From: Oxalobacteraceae bacterium
Lineage (GTDB): Bacteria > Pseudomonadota > Gammaproteobacteria > Burkholderiales > Burkholderiaceae_D
NCBI GenBank assembly: GCA_003132085.1
Contig: PKWO01000351.1
Span: 1-13,057, forward strand
DNA length: 13,057 nt
Direction: 5' to 3'
Position numbers and translations under genes: made by a program. Positions 1 to 8,382 of the stretch are shown one piece after another. The notes under the pieces are model-generated. The model saw only the letters and a program-made list of their open reading frames with translations, made no database searches and had not been told where the DNA came from. Positions within the stretch are counted from its first letter, which is position 1, and each line of letters opens with the position of its first letter.

Positions 1-3000
1 CACGGCCGACAACAACGCCACCTCCACCATTACCGTGACGCTCCAGGATTACGCCGGCAACGGCGTAGCCGGCAAAACGGTAACCCTGACGGCGGGCGGC
101 GGCAGCTCGACCATCACCACCGTCGTCGGCACTACAAATGCCAGCGGCCAGGCGACCTTCACCGTGCAAGACGGCACGCCCGAAGGGCCAATTACATACA
201 CCGCCACCGACACCACGGACACCATCACGGTAACGCAGACGGCGCAGGTGACATTTACTGCTGCCACCTGCTACTTCGACGCCCTCTCAGGAACCGGAAC
301 GCCGAACAGTTACTGGTCCATCGGCGCAAAAACCGGCGCCTTTACGCCGCAGTTGGTCGCCAACCGCCTGCGCCTCACCGACACCGGCACCACCGAGGCA
401 ACCTGGGCCACCCTCAATAAGATTTTTCCCGGGGCGGCTAACAAGATCACGGTCGAATTCAACCACTACGCCTATGGCGGCACCGGCGCCGACGGCATTG
501 CGCTGATTCTTTCGGACGCGTCGATCGCGCCGGCCGCCGGCGCCTTTGGCGGCTCCCTCGGCTACGCGCAAAAGAGCAATCCCGGGTCGGACTGCACGGT
601 GACCGGCGGCTGCGTCGGCTTTGCCGGCGGCTGGATGGGCGTGGCATTCGACGAATTCGGTGGTTTCCAAAGCGCTACCGAAGGCAGGGTCGGCGGCAGC
701 GCCGCACTGGTGCCCGAATCCGTTTCGATACGCGGCTCGGGTTCGGGCATGCTGGGTTATCGCTACATCATCGGAACCTCGACGCTGTCTCCCAAGGTGG
801 ATGGCGACGGCAGCGCCAGCCCACCCTACCGCTACCGCGTCACGATTGACCATACCGACGGCGTGCATGCCTGGGCTTCGGTGGAGCGCGACACCACCGG
901 CGGCGGCGCGGCCTACCAGACTATCCTCGGCGCGACGGGTTGCGTGACGACGCCAACCGGCAGTTGCGTCAACATCATCGATCCCGGCTATAGCCAAAAC
1001 CCGGTGCCGGCCAGTTGGCGGCTTTCATTCACCGCTTCCAACGGCGTCAATACCGATACGCACGAAATCAACTCCGTGCAGGTATGCACCGTGCAGAACA
1101 TCGTTACGCCGACACTGGATCACATCGAGATCGACCATAACGGACAGGGCTGCACCGGCGCCGGCAGTCCAACGACGGTAACCCTCAAGGCATGCGCCAA
1201 CGCCGCATGTACCGCGCTCTACCTGAACCCGGTCACGGTCAATCTGACCGCCGTTACCGGCGGCACCTGGACGCCGACCAACCCAGTAACCATTAACGGC
1301 GGTTCGGCCACCGTCACCCTCGCCGATACCGGCGCGCGTACGGTAACCCTGGCGGCGACGGCCACCGGTCCGACCGCCGCCAATGCCACGCAATGCTACG
1401 CCGGGTCGACCAACACCTGTAGCTTCACGTTCGCAACCTGCTTCTTCGATGTTGTCGAGGTTGGCAAAGCAGCCAAGACTGACATCTACACTAAGCTCGT
1501 CAGTACCAACTTCAATCTGGATGTAGTGTCCGTCGCAGGTACTCAGACGGCGACTGCGGTACAAATCGTCGATGCCAATTCGGGGGGGGGCTGCCCTACT
1601 TACACGGCGTTGAGCACTTCCTCTACTGCCGTACCGGCAACTTTTAACGGCAGCAGGACCTTTGCCTTCAACTATGGCAATGCGGTGGCAAACGCCAAAA
1701 TTCGCGTCACCTCGGCGGGCGGCCCCTCCTGTTCCACGGACGCCTTCACGATCCGGCCGACGTCGCTGACGGTAACCACTAATGCCACTAATGCGGCAAC
1801 TAGCGGTACGCCTAAATTCAAAGCTGGCTCGGACGCCTTTACGATCACCGCCACGGCGGTGGATCCATTAAACGGAAACGTTAAGCTGACGGGCTACAAT
1901 GTACCCGCTGGATCGAATCCAACGGCAAAATTGGATTTCAACCAGATATTTCCAGGTTCCGGGTTGACGTTGGGTAAGTTCGGTAGCGGCGGCGGTTTCG
2001 CCCCGCCTTCCGGCGGCGTCTCGACAGCAACGCTCACCTATTCGGAGGTTGGCAACTTCACGCTCGGAGTGACGGGGACACCGAACGCGGTATATGACGA
2101 CGGCTTCACCGGAGTCGACTCGACCAATTTCGACTGCGACGCCACGACAAACCCCTATAGCAACACCTTGAATAGCAACGGTATGTATGGCTGCAATTTC
2201 GGCAGTGCCAGTCCTCCCGCTCCAATTACCCTCGGACGCTTCACGCCAGACCATTTCACGACCACGACCCAACAGGGCTGCAATACCGATGGCTTCACCT
2301 ACTCGCGTCAGCCTTTCGCCGTTACCGTTACCGCCATGAATGCCAGTAGCCCCCTCACGGCCACCCTCAACTATTTCGGTTCCTTTGCCAATGGCGTGAA
2401 TCTGAGCGATAGCAGTGGCGCCGCCGGCGGTTTCGGCTCGACCGGCGTTATATCCGCCCAGTCTTTTTCCGCAGGCGTTGCCAGCGTAACGCCTGCCTTC
2501 ACCTTCACTAAACCAGCGACGACCAATGCGACAATCAGCGTGCGGGCGACGGATGCCGTCGACACCAATGTCAGTTCGAGCGGTATCGTGGGCACCGCCT
2601 TGATATACAGCGGGCGAATACGCTTGTCGAACGCCTACGGATCGGAATTGCTGGCGCTGACGATACCTGCCTTTATCGAATACTATGCGAGTGACACGGC
2701 GGGCTGGCAGACAATCAACTCCCCGGACAAAACCTGCACCGGGCTGTCGAATTACAACTTCGCCTTTAGCACCGCAGTCACAGGGAACAACCTTACCCCC
2801 TGCAGGACATGGCTAAGCGTAACCCAGTCGCAAGGAACAGTTACCTGGCTGACGCCTACGATCACGCTAGCAAAACCCGGCGCCGGCTTCAATGGCTGGA
2901 CTGACATCACACTCAATCTTGACGCCACCCCACCGGGAGGCACATGTACCTCAGTGAATGCCGGCACAGGTTTTTCTTCAGCCGCCACCACCGCCCCTTA

Positions 3001-3121
3001 CCCGTGGCTGCAGTTCAACTGGAGGAGTACTAATATCCCGCCCACCGACGATCCGAAGGCCCGAGCGGTTTTTGGCGTGAGGAAGTCCGGTCCCACGATT
3101 TTCCAGCGCGAGCTTTACTGA
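1..3121 (+). CDS. mshQ: MshQ-type pilus adhesin, 5' truncated (Big-1, lectin-like, DUF6701)
   Basis: The reading frame is open from base 2, so the start lies upstream; the GTG at 35 is internal to a Big-1 (invasin/intimin-type Ig) domain that ends near residue 75 (numbering from that GTG). Residues about 78-352 resemble an L-type-lectin/concanavalin fold: an FNHYAYGGTGADG stretch (Asp153) and an FAGGWMGVAFDEFG stretch (Asp206) match the metal/sugar-site strands of that family. An Ig-like segment with paired cysteines follows (about 355-465). DUF6701 covers about 467-1028, with its typical TPDHF and FNW motifs and the closing RAVFGVRKSGPTIFQRELY. DUF6701 proteins are the MshQ components of MSHA loci. 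The product should be secreted and displayed on the pilus or cell surface, but the signal peptide is outside the window. Cysteine is frequent, suggesting disulfides. A run of nine G lies at 1582-1590. The stop is 1 nt before mshC, so it heads the minor-pilin operon. The family call is firm; the ligand is unknown. Confidence 0.88.
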   Translation, partial: TADNNATSTITVTLQDYAGNGVAGKTVTLTAGGGSSTITTVVGTTNASGQATFTVQDGTPEGPITYTATDTTDTITVTQTAQVTFTAATCYFDALSGTGTPNSYWSIGAKTGAFTPQLVANRLRLTDTGTTEATWATLNKIFPGAANKITVEFNHYAYGGTGADGIALILSDASIAPAAGAFGGSLGYAQKSNPGSDCTVTGGCVGFAGGWMGVAFDEFGGFQSATEGRVGGSAALVPESVSIRGSGSGMLGYRYIIGTSTLSPKVDGDGSASPPYRYRVTIDHTDGVHAWASVERDTTGGGAAYQTILGATGCVTTPTGSCVNIIDPGYSQNPVPASWRLSFTASNGVNTDTHEINSVQVCTVQNIVTPTLDHIEIDHNGQGCTGAGSPTTVTLKACANAACTALYLNPVTVNLTAVTGGTWTPTNPVTINGGSATVTLADTGARTVTLAATATGPTAANATQCYAGSTNTCSFTFATCFFDVVEVGKAAKTDIYTKLVSTNFNLDVVSVAGTQTATAVQIVDANSGGGCPTYTALSTSSTAVPATFNGSRTFAFNYGNAVANAKIRVTSAGGPSCSTDAFTIRPTSLTVTTNATNAATSGTPKFKAGSDAFTITATAVDPLNGNVKLTGYNVPAGSNPTAKLDFNQIFPGSGLTLGKFGSGGGFAPPSGGVSTATLTYSEVGNFTLGVTGTPNAVYDDGFTGVDSTNFDCDATTNPYSNTLNSNGMYGCNFGSASPPAPITLGRFTPDHFTTTTQQGCNTDGFTYSRQPFAVTVTAMNASSPLTATLNYFGSFANGVNLSDSSGAAGGFGSTGVISAQSFSAGVASVTPAFTFTKPATTNATISVRATDAVDTNVSSSGIVGTALIYSGRIRLSNAYGSELLALTIPAFIEYYASDTAGWQTINSPDKTCTGLSNYNFAFSTAVTGNNLTPCRTWLSVTQSQGTVTWLTPTITLAKPGAGFNGWTDITLNLDATPPGGTCTSVNAGTGFSSAATTAPYPWLQFNWRSTNIPPTDDPKARAVFGVRKSGPTIFQRELY
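1582..1590 (+). repeat. G9 homopolymer inside mshQ
   Basis: Nine consecutive G lie in the codons for Ser-Gly-Gly-Gly-Cys near the start of the DUF6701 region. The reading frame as given is intact. Loss of one G brings a TGA into frame about ten codons later (around 1621); gain of one G brings a TAA into frame about 20 codons later (around 1646). Either change would delete the whole DUF6701 region. Poly-G tracts of this length are known slippage sites in surface-antigen genes of other bacteria. Confidence 0.8.
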
Positions 3122-3122
3122 G

Positions 3123-3677
3123 ATGATCACGCGTTGGCCGCCGGATCGGGGATTCACGCTGATCGAACTCGTTTCGATCATGGTCGTGATCGGGGTTCTT
3201 GCCGTCGTCGCGATACCCAAGTTGAACAGTTCCGCATTTCAGGAGCGCGGCTTTCGCGACGGCGTCTTCACCACCCTCACCCATGCGCGCCGCGTGGCGA
3301 TGGCAAGCCGCCGCTTCGTCTGCGTGTCCATCGTCAGCGGTACCGGCAGCGGCGCTACCGCGTCAATGACGCGCGACAACGGCGACACCACGCCGGAAAC
3401 GGCGACCGCCGCCACTGCCATCAACTGCACGCAGAATGTTGCGCTGCCCTCGCCGATGTCCAGATGTGCGAGCACAAACCAGGTTTGCGCGCCGAGCGGC
3501 GTCAGCCTGGGGTGCGGCACATGCGTGACGATTGCGCCAGGAATTTTCGGCGTCATCTTCGACCCGCAAGGGCGGTCGATCAGCACGCCCACCGTCACCG
3601 CCTCGGCCCAGGCCAGCATCACGATTTCAAATCAGCCGCCGGTCACCGTTGCGACAGAAACCGGGTACGTGCAGTGA
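3123..3677 (+). CDS. mshC: MshC-like minor pilin (GspH/FimT type)
   Basis: A 184-residue prepilin-like protein. The leader MITRWPPDRG is followed by FTLIE, so the prepilin peptidase should cut after Gly10, giving an N-methylated Phe at +1 and the conserved Glu at +5 (Glu15). A hydrophobic helix covers about 11-32, after which the chain has the character of a GspH/FimT domain with several cysteines (around residues 100-138) that probably form disulfides in the periplasm. The ATG begins 1 nt after the mshQ stop and has no convincing Shine-Dalgarno sequence of its own, so coupling to mshQ is likely. It precedes mshD, as in gammaproteobacterial MSHA loci (C-D-O-P). A pseudopilin priming or tip-forming role is inferred from the family. 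The subfamily name rests mostly on gene order. Confidence 0.78.
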   Translation: MITRWPPDRGFTLIELVSIMVVIGVLAVVAIPKLNSSAFQERGFRDGVFTTLTHARRVAMASRRFVCVSIVSGTGSGATASMTRDNGDTTPETATAATAINCTQNVALPSPMSRCASTNQVCAPSGVSLGCGTCVTIAPGIFGVIFDPQGRSISTPTVTASAQASITISNQPPVTVATETGYVQ

Positions 3678-4228
3678 TGGCGGCGCGCGCACAGGCCGGC
3701 TTCACGCTGATTGAACTGATCATGTTCATCGTGATCGTATCGGTCGGGCTTGCCGGCGTGCTGATCGCGTTCAACGTCACGACCGCAAAGAGCGCAGACC
3801 CTTTAATCACCAAGCAACTGTTGCGCGTGGCGGAAGGGATGATGCAGGAGGTTCTGGAAAAGAGCTACCAAAACGTCCTTGCCACCGCTACCGCCCCTGG
3901 CGACCCGAACAATTCGGGTCCGGATGGCTGCACGCCAGCCACGACTCCAAGCTGCAACCTGAATAATGCATTGGATCGGGCCAACTATAACGATGTGGAT
4001 GACTACATCGGCTTCGGCTTGCATCGAATCGGCATTACGCGGCTTGATGGCGGGATAGTCTACGGGCTCGAAAATTATAGCGTTGATATCGAAGTGGATA
4101 AGACGGTGACCGCGACACTGGGCGGCCTGAGCGCCGCCTCGAACCAGGTTAAAATAATCACAGTCACTGTTTCCGCAGGAAATCAGTCGATCACGCTGGT
4201 CGGATACCGGACGAACTATGGCTACTAG
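3677..4228 (+). CDS. mshD: MshD-like minor pilin
   Basis: A 183-residue prepilin-like protein. The start is the ATG that shares its A with the mshC stop (TGATG), giving the short basic leader MAARAQAG, a cleavage site before FTLIE and Glu at +5 (Glu13). The open frame runs further upstream, but only as the out-of-frame shadow of mshC, and a start there would put the prepilin site in mid-protein. The hydrophobic helix spans about 9-30. Beyond it, the conserved alpha helix with EGMMQEVLEKSY and the CTP...C...NYNDVDDYIGFG region are typical of MshD/PilV-like minor pilins. Its 3' end overlaps mshO by 11 nt. It probably sits at the pilus tip or primes assembly with MshC, MshO and MshP (family inference). 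Confidence 0.78.
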   Translation: MAARAQAGFTLIELIMFIVIVSVGLAGVLIAFNVTTAKSADPLITKQLLRVAEGMMQEVLEKSYQNVLATATAPGDPNNSGPDGCTPATTPSCNLNNALDRANYNDVDDYIGFGLHRIGITRLDGGIVYGLENYSVDIEVDKTVTATLGGLSAASNQVKIITVTVSAGNQSITLVGYRTNYGY

Positions 4229-5045
4229 CCGCGCTCCCGCGAACCACAACGGGTTCACGCTGATTGAGGCCGTCGTGGCGATCACCATTCTTGGCGTCCT
4301 GAGCGCGGTGGTTGCGGTGTTTGTGAACGCCCCGCTGCAAGGCTATTTCGCCACCGCCAATCGCGCGTTGCTGACCGATGCGGCCGATGGCGCGCTGCGA
4401 AGAATCAGCCGCGAAGTAGGCTCAGCCCTCCCCAACAGCATACGCCTCACCAGCGCGGAAGACCCCGGCTGCTTTGAGTTTCTTCCTGTCGTGGCGGGCG
4501 GGCGCTATCGCTATCAAACAGGCGCAACCGGGAACGGAGACATTCTTGACTTTACCTCGTCGACAGAAACCTCGTTCGATGTACTGGGCCAAATCAATCT
4601 CGCCAATCTGCCAGCCGGCGCTGCCTACAATGTGGCGATCTACAACCTAGGCATTGCCGGCGCCGACGCCTATGCGAGCGAAACCACCGCCGCGATATCC
4701 AATGCGCCGACCATGGCGTCAACTTCAAACATTGCTTTGGGTGCGGGCAAGCATTTTCCATTTGCGTCGCCTAACAACGCGTTTAGCGTCATTCAAAACT
4801 ATTCAGTGGTCTATAGCTGTTCGGGAACCACACTCTATCGCGCCACGCAAGCCATCTCGTCGACCAAGATGGCCTCTTGCCCAACGACCGGAGTACCGGT
4901 GGTGTCACACGTCTCCAGTTGCAATTTTTATTATTTGCCGACGGTGAATGAACGCAACGGCATTCTTGCGATGACGCTGGGGCTGACGCTAAACAATGAA
5001 ACGATTACCTTGTACGATCAAGTGATGATCAATAATGTGCCCTGA
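4218..5045 (+). CDS. mshO: MshO-like minor pilin (PilW/GspJ type)
   Basis: A 275-residue prepilin-like protein. The leader MATSRAPANHNG ends in Gly12 before FTLIE, with Glu17 at +5, and a membrane helix runs to about residue 35. The following DAADGALRRISREVGSALPNS helix and the size fit MshO and related PilW/GspJ proteins, the largest minor pilins of such sets. Cysteines around 84, 200, 222 and 235 could form disulfides. The gene starts inside mshD (11-nt overlap ATG...TAG) and ends inside mshP by the same 11-nt geometry, which argues for coupled translation. Role inferred from family: part of the minor-pilin complex that initiates fibre assembly. Confidence in the MshO assignment comes from size, N-terminal region and gene order together. 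Confidence 0.78.
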   Translation: MATSRAPANHNGFTLIEAVVAITILGVLSAVVAVFVNAPLQGYFATANRALLTDAADGALRRISREVGSALPNSIRLTSAEDPGCFEFLPVVAGGRYRYQTGATGNGDILDFTSSTETSFDVLGQINLANLPAGAAYNVAIYNLGIAGADAYASETTAAISNAPTMASTSNIALGAGKHFPFASPNNAFSVIQNYSVVYSCSGTTLYRATQAISSTKMASCPTTGVPVVSHVSSCNFYYLPTVNERNGILAMTLGLTLNNETITLYDQVMINNVP

Positions 5046-5475
5046 GACAATGCACAAGCAGCGCGGATTCGGCATGATCGCGGCGATCGTGATTCTGGTG
5101 ATATTTGCCGCCTTGAGCGGATACATTGTGACCTTGTCGTCCAGCCAGAATCTGGGGTCGGCCTTGGATTTGCAGGGAACCCAGGCATATTTCGCTGCGG
5201 AGGCAGGACTCGAATGGGCGAAATGTCAAACCCAGCAGACCTGCAACCCTACGCCTCCTACGCCATGCGCGCCGGCCACCAACCTGACGATTAACGGCTA
5301 TACGGTGGCGGTGGCCTGCACCGTGACCAGTGCCGGTACGGCGACCGAAGCCGGCCTCGGCAGCATCTATTTGCTGACGGCGGTTGCCTGCAATAGCCCG
5401 AGCTGCCCCAACGCCAGCCCCGGCCCCTTGTATGTTGAACGCAAGCTCAGCGGACTTATCGAAAACAGCCCTTAG
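5035..5475 (+). CDS. mshP: MshP-like minor pilus protein (PilX N-terminal type)
   Basis: A 146-residue protein with an N-terminal membrane helix (about 13-35) followed by the LQGTQAYFAAEAGLEWAK motif typical of PilX/MshP-type proteins. The C-terminal half is cysteine-rich (six or more Cys). The ATG at 5035 overlaps the mshO stop by 11 nt, like the mshD-mshO junction; the in-frame ATG at 5050, four bases after that stop, would give a shorter leader (MHKQRG) and cannot be excluded because neither start has a strong Shine-Dalgarno. Unlike its neighbours, it lacks the canonical Glu at +5 after the candidate cleavage Gly (RG before FGMIA), which is common in MshP/GspK-like components thought to sit at the tip. 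It is the last gene of the + strand operon. Confidence 0.72.
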   Translation: MCPETMHKQRGFGMIAAIVILVIFAALSGYIVTLSSSQNLGSALDLQGTQAYFAAEAGLEWAKCQTQQTCNPTPPTPCAPATNLTINGYTVAVACTVTSAGTATEAGLGSIYLLTAVACNSPSCPNASPGPLYVERKLSGLIENSP

Positions 5476-5488
5476 AGGTGATTTTCCG

Positions 5489-5513
5489 GCAAGTCTTTAA
5501 CCGCAAGTCTTTA
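5489..5513. repeat. short direct repeat in the convergent gap
   Basis: GCAAGTCTTTA occurs twice, at 5489-5499 and 5503-5513 (14-bp period). The 42-bp gap between the mshP stop and the opposing glycosyltransferase stop is also bounded by a 6-bp inverted repeat, TAGAGG (5473-5478) and CCTCTA (5515-5520), which contains both stop codons. No hairpin with a T tract is present, so I do not call a terminator here. Confidence 0.5.
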
Positions 5514-5517
5514 GCCT

Positions 5518-8382
5518 CTATCCGGCGCTTTGCCTCAAAGATTTGGGAAAACATAATCCCTTGTCGGCGGCAATGCGTTCAGGTGCAACCTCTTCGCGAT
5601 AGGCCAGCGCCCACAGATCGAAGTTCTGCCCGCGTTCCACCACCGATGCCCGAAAGCCGCTGTCGCCGATCGCCCGCTTCAGGCTTTTTGCGGTAAACCC
5701 GGTCTTGTGCGCCATGAACAAATTGCCGTTTGCCATGGCGGTGCGCAGGCCATACAACATGTCGAGCGGCGCAATCGGGCCGGCCGGCGAGATGTATGCG
5801 GCCTCCTCCAGCTTGTCGTCGGCGACCAGCGCGCAGACCGACTGCAAATCCGGGCAAGTCAGCACCAGTATGCCGTCTGGCTTCAGCACGCGTTGGAACT
5901 CCCGCAGCGCCACCTCGACTTCATGCGGGTGCAGGTGCTCGATGTTATGGGACGAGTAGACCGCGTCAACGCTGGCGCCGGCAACCGGCGACATGTCAAG
6001 CATGCTCGCCACCACGTCCGGCATCGCGTTCGGATCCAGGTCTAGCCGGATCTCTTGCCACAGACGCTGGAACAGCGGCGGCAGCGAGCGCTTGTCCGCG
6101 CCGCCGCAACCGACATGCAGCACGGTCTTTTTCGTCACCGGCGCGGCGGCGGCAATGTCGGCGCCGAGCTTCTCGCCGCGACACCATGCCTGCCACATGC
6201 GCCGATACAGCAACTCCAGGTCTTGCGCGAATTGTTCCGGCTGGCACACAGGGCTGGCCGACATGCGGCCGCGCATTGCGCGCCGCAAGCCCTGCAAGCG
6301 TTGCGGATCGCCGGCCAGCGCTACCGCGCCATCGATATACGCATCCAGATCGGCGAAAATCAGTTCGGGCAGTCCAAGATTGGTCAGCGCCGAAGTCGAT
6401 TGGCGGGATACCACGCCTTGCCCTTCCAGCGCCACGACGGGCACCCCCATCCACAACGCTTCCAGCGTGGTCATGCCGCCGTTAAACGGAAATGGGTCGA
6501 GGGCGATGTCGATTTCGCCGTACTGTTCCAGCATTTCATGATGCGGAGAAGCGCCGCGCAGTTCCAGCCGGTCGCCATCCAGCCCGCACGCGGCAAAGCG
6601 GCGGAGAAAAGCGTCGCACACGCTGTCGTTGGCGAACACCGCGGCCTTCAGCAACAGCCGGCTGCCGGAGACAGCATTGACAATTTTCGCCCAGGCATCA
6701 ATGACCGGATCGACCAGCTTTTCGACCCGATTGAATGAGCCGAACGTCACGCGGCCGGCGGCCATCATCGGCGGCGGAACGACGGCCGGCGCGTAGTGCG
6801 GCGGCGCGTAGCAAAATCTGGAATGCGGCAACCACACCGGGCTCTCGGAAAATAATTGGCCGCAGCCCGGCGGCGTGGTGAAGGGGTCGGTGATGAAATA
6901 GTCGATACTGTCCAGGCCGGTCGAATGAAAATAACCAATCCAGGTGGCTTGCAACGGCGCCGGCTTGCGGACAAATGCCGGCAAGCGATTGTAGGCGGTG
7001 TGGCCGGACAGATCGACCAAGATGTCGATCCGGTCGTCATGGATTTGTTGCGCCAACTCATCGTCGCTCATGAACAACGCATCAACCCAGGCGTCGGCAT
7101 GTTCGCGAATCGCGATGGTGATCGGGTCGTCGTTGTTGCGCATCATCGAATAGCAATGGATGGCAAACTGCTGCCGGTCATGATTGCGGATCACGTCGCG
7201 CAGCAGGAACCCGACCGGATGCGTGCCGAAATCCCCTGACACATAGCCGATCCGCAATGGCCGATCGGGCTGGCTGGACCGATCATGCGCAAACACATGA
7301 AGCCCATCGACCTTCTCGAATCGCGCGGCCCAGCCACGGTGATAGTCGAACACGGCGGCGGCCGAAAGGTCCGGCAGATAGGTGGCGTCAAAAGCGATAT
7401 TCGAATCGATGCCCGGCATGTGCGGGTTTTGCGCCAAGGCTCTCTCTTGCAGGCGAATCGCGGCATGGTGATCCGCCCGGGTGCTGAAGCAGCCGGCCAG
7501 CGTGATCAACGCCGAGATGTTGTTCGGCTGCATGGCCAGCACCTTGTTGCAGGTCGCCTCCGCCGCGCCCCATTCCCCTTTGGCCTGTTGCGCGGCAGCG
7601 AGGGAAACCAGGCGCTGCGCGCTCTCGCCCTTGATGGCAATGTCATGTTCCATATGCGCCAGCGTCTCGGCCAAACGCTGGGACTCGCCGAGCATGGTCG
7701 CCAAACCCAAGTGCGCTTCCGGGCTCGCCGGATCGCACTCAAGCGCCTTGCGAAAGGCGTCGACCGCAAGACGCGACTTCCCGGTATGCAACAGCACATT
7801 GGCGAGATTGGCGTGCAATGCCGCCTCGTGCGGATGGAGGTCGATGGCCTTGCGCGCGGTAGCCTCCGCATCGTCAAACCGCCCTAACTCATACAGCGCG
7901 GCGACGCGATTGTTCAACGCCTGCAGCAAGCGCGGCTCCGCCGTCAGCGCTTGCTCGCAAGCGGCCAATGCCTCCGCCATGTCGCCCTTGACCAGATGCC
8001 ATTCGCCCAGATTGCTCCAGGCCTGCGCATAGGCCGGGTCGAGCGCGACCGCTTTCCGATACGCATCGCCGGCGGCATCCATCTGCGCCAGACGGCGCTT
8101 TGCCGCTCCCAGCGCACACCAGAGCTGCGCATGTTTTGGATAGGCACGAAGCGCCTGCTCGCAGGCGGCCGCGGCTTCGCGATTGCGGTCGCCGGCGAGC
8201 AATAGCTGGCTCAGCCGGAACGCGGCGTCGGCAGCTTGCCGTCCGCCGTCGACCGCCACATTGCGATAACAGGACTCCGCCATCGCGCCCATTCCCTTGT
8301 GCTCAAACCAACGCCCGAGGCCGAGCCAAAACAAGCCGCCGATGCGGGCGGAAATGGATGCAATGGATGCTTTAGCGGTCAT
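5518..8382 (-). CDS. TPR - GT41 (OGT/SPINDLY-like) glycosyltransferase - methyltransferase fusion
   Basis: A 954-residue cytoplasmic-looking protein with three parts. Residues about 13-322 form nine 34-residue TPR-like units. Residues about 376-735 form a GT41 domain: RIGYVSGDFGTHPVGFLL carries the His (His388) equivalent to the proposed catalytic-region His of OGT; then come the WIGYFHSTGLDSIDYFITDP motif, TFGSFNRVEKLVDP (Lys555, matching the UDP-contacting Lys of OGT) and a donor-site segment with FNGGMTTLEALWMGVPVV. Residues about 752-930 form a class I SAM methyltransferase: glycine motif VLHVGCG (754-760), an acidic strand end near 781-783 and NIEHLHPHE followed by FQRVLKPDGILVL. GT41 enzymes attach GlcNAc or another sugar to Ser/Thr (sometimes Asn in relatives); the methyltransferase could decorate that glycan. 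The start at 8382 is chosen because CAGGTG lies about 8 nt upstream and the TPR region begins just after; an open frame to 8580 would overlap the preceding gene and has no family character. Substrate unknown; a pilin or MshQ is inferred from location. Confidence 0.88.
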   Translation of the reverse strand: MTAKASIASISARIGGLFWLGLGRWFEHKGMGAMAESCYRNVAVDGGRQAADAAFRLSQLLLAGDRNREAAAACEQALRAYPKHAQLWCALGAAKRRLAQMDAAGDAYRKAVALDPAYAQAWSNLGEWHLVKGDMAEALAACEQALTAEPRLLQALNNRVAALYELGRFDDAEATARKAIDLHPHEAALHANLANVLLHTGKSRLAVDAFRKALECDPASPEAHLGLATMLGESQRLAETLAHMEHDIAIKGESAQRLVSLAAAQQAKGEWGAAEATCNKVLAMQPNNISALITLAGCFSTRADHHAAIRLQERALAQNPHMPGIDSNIAFDATYLPDLSAAAVFDYHRGWAARFEKVDGLHVFAHDRSSQPDRPLRIGYVSGDFGTHPVGFLLRDVIRNHDRQQFAIHCYSMMRNNDDPITIAIREHADAWVDALFMSDDELAQQIHDDRIDILVDLSGHTAYNRLPAFVRKPAPLQATWIGYFHSTGLDSIDYFITDPFTTPPGCGQLFSESPVWLPHSRFCYAPPHYAPAVVPPPMMAAGRVTFGSFNRVEKLVDPVIDAWAKIVNAVSGSRLLLKAAVFANDSVCDAFLRRFAACGLDGDRLELRGASPHHEMLEQYGEIDIALDPFPFNGGMTTLEALWMGVPVVALEGQGVVSRQSTSALTNLGLPELIFADLDAYIDGAVALAGDPQRLQGLRRAMRGRMSASPVCQPEQFAQDLELLYRRMWQAWCRGEKLGADIAAAAPVTKKTVLHVGCGGADKRSLPPLFQRLWQEIRLDLDPNAMPDVVASMLDMSPVAGASVDAVYSSHNIEHLHPHEVEVALREFQRVLKPDGILVLTCPDLQSVCALVADDKLEEAAYISPAGPIAPLDMLYGLRTAMANGNLFMAHKTGFTAKSLKRAIGDSGFRASVVERGQNFDLWALAYREEVAPERIAADKGLCFPKSLRQSAG

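Noticed and set aside
287..997. Long minus-strand open frame opposite mshQ (236 codons)
   Set aside because: Antisense shadow of a GC-rich gene whose + strand product has clear domains; the antisense product has low-complexity composition and no recognisable motif.
3134..3676. Upstream extension of the mshD frame across mshC
   Set aside because: The translation is Arg/His-rich shadow sequence, and the prepilin cleavage motif demands a start close to 3677.
5476..5517. Bidirectional terminator between the convergent operons
   Set aside because: The only inverted repeat is 6 bp with a 36-nt interval and no T tract.
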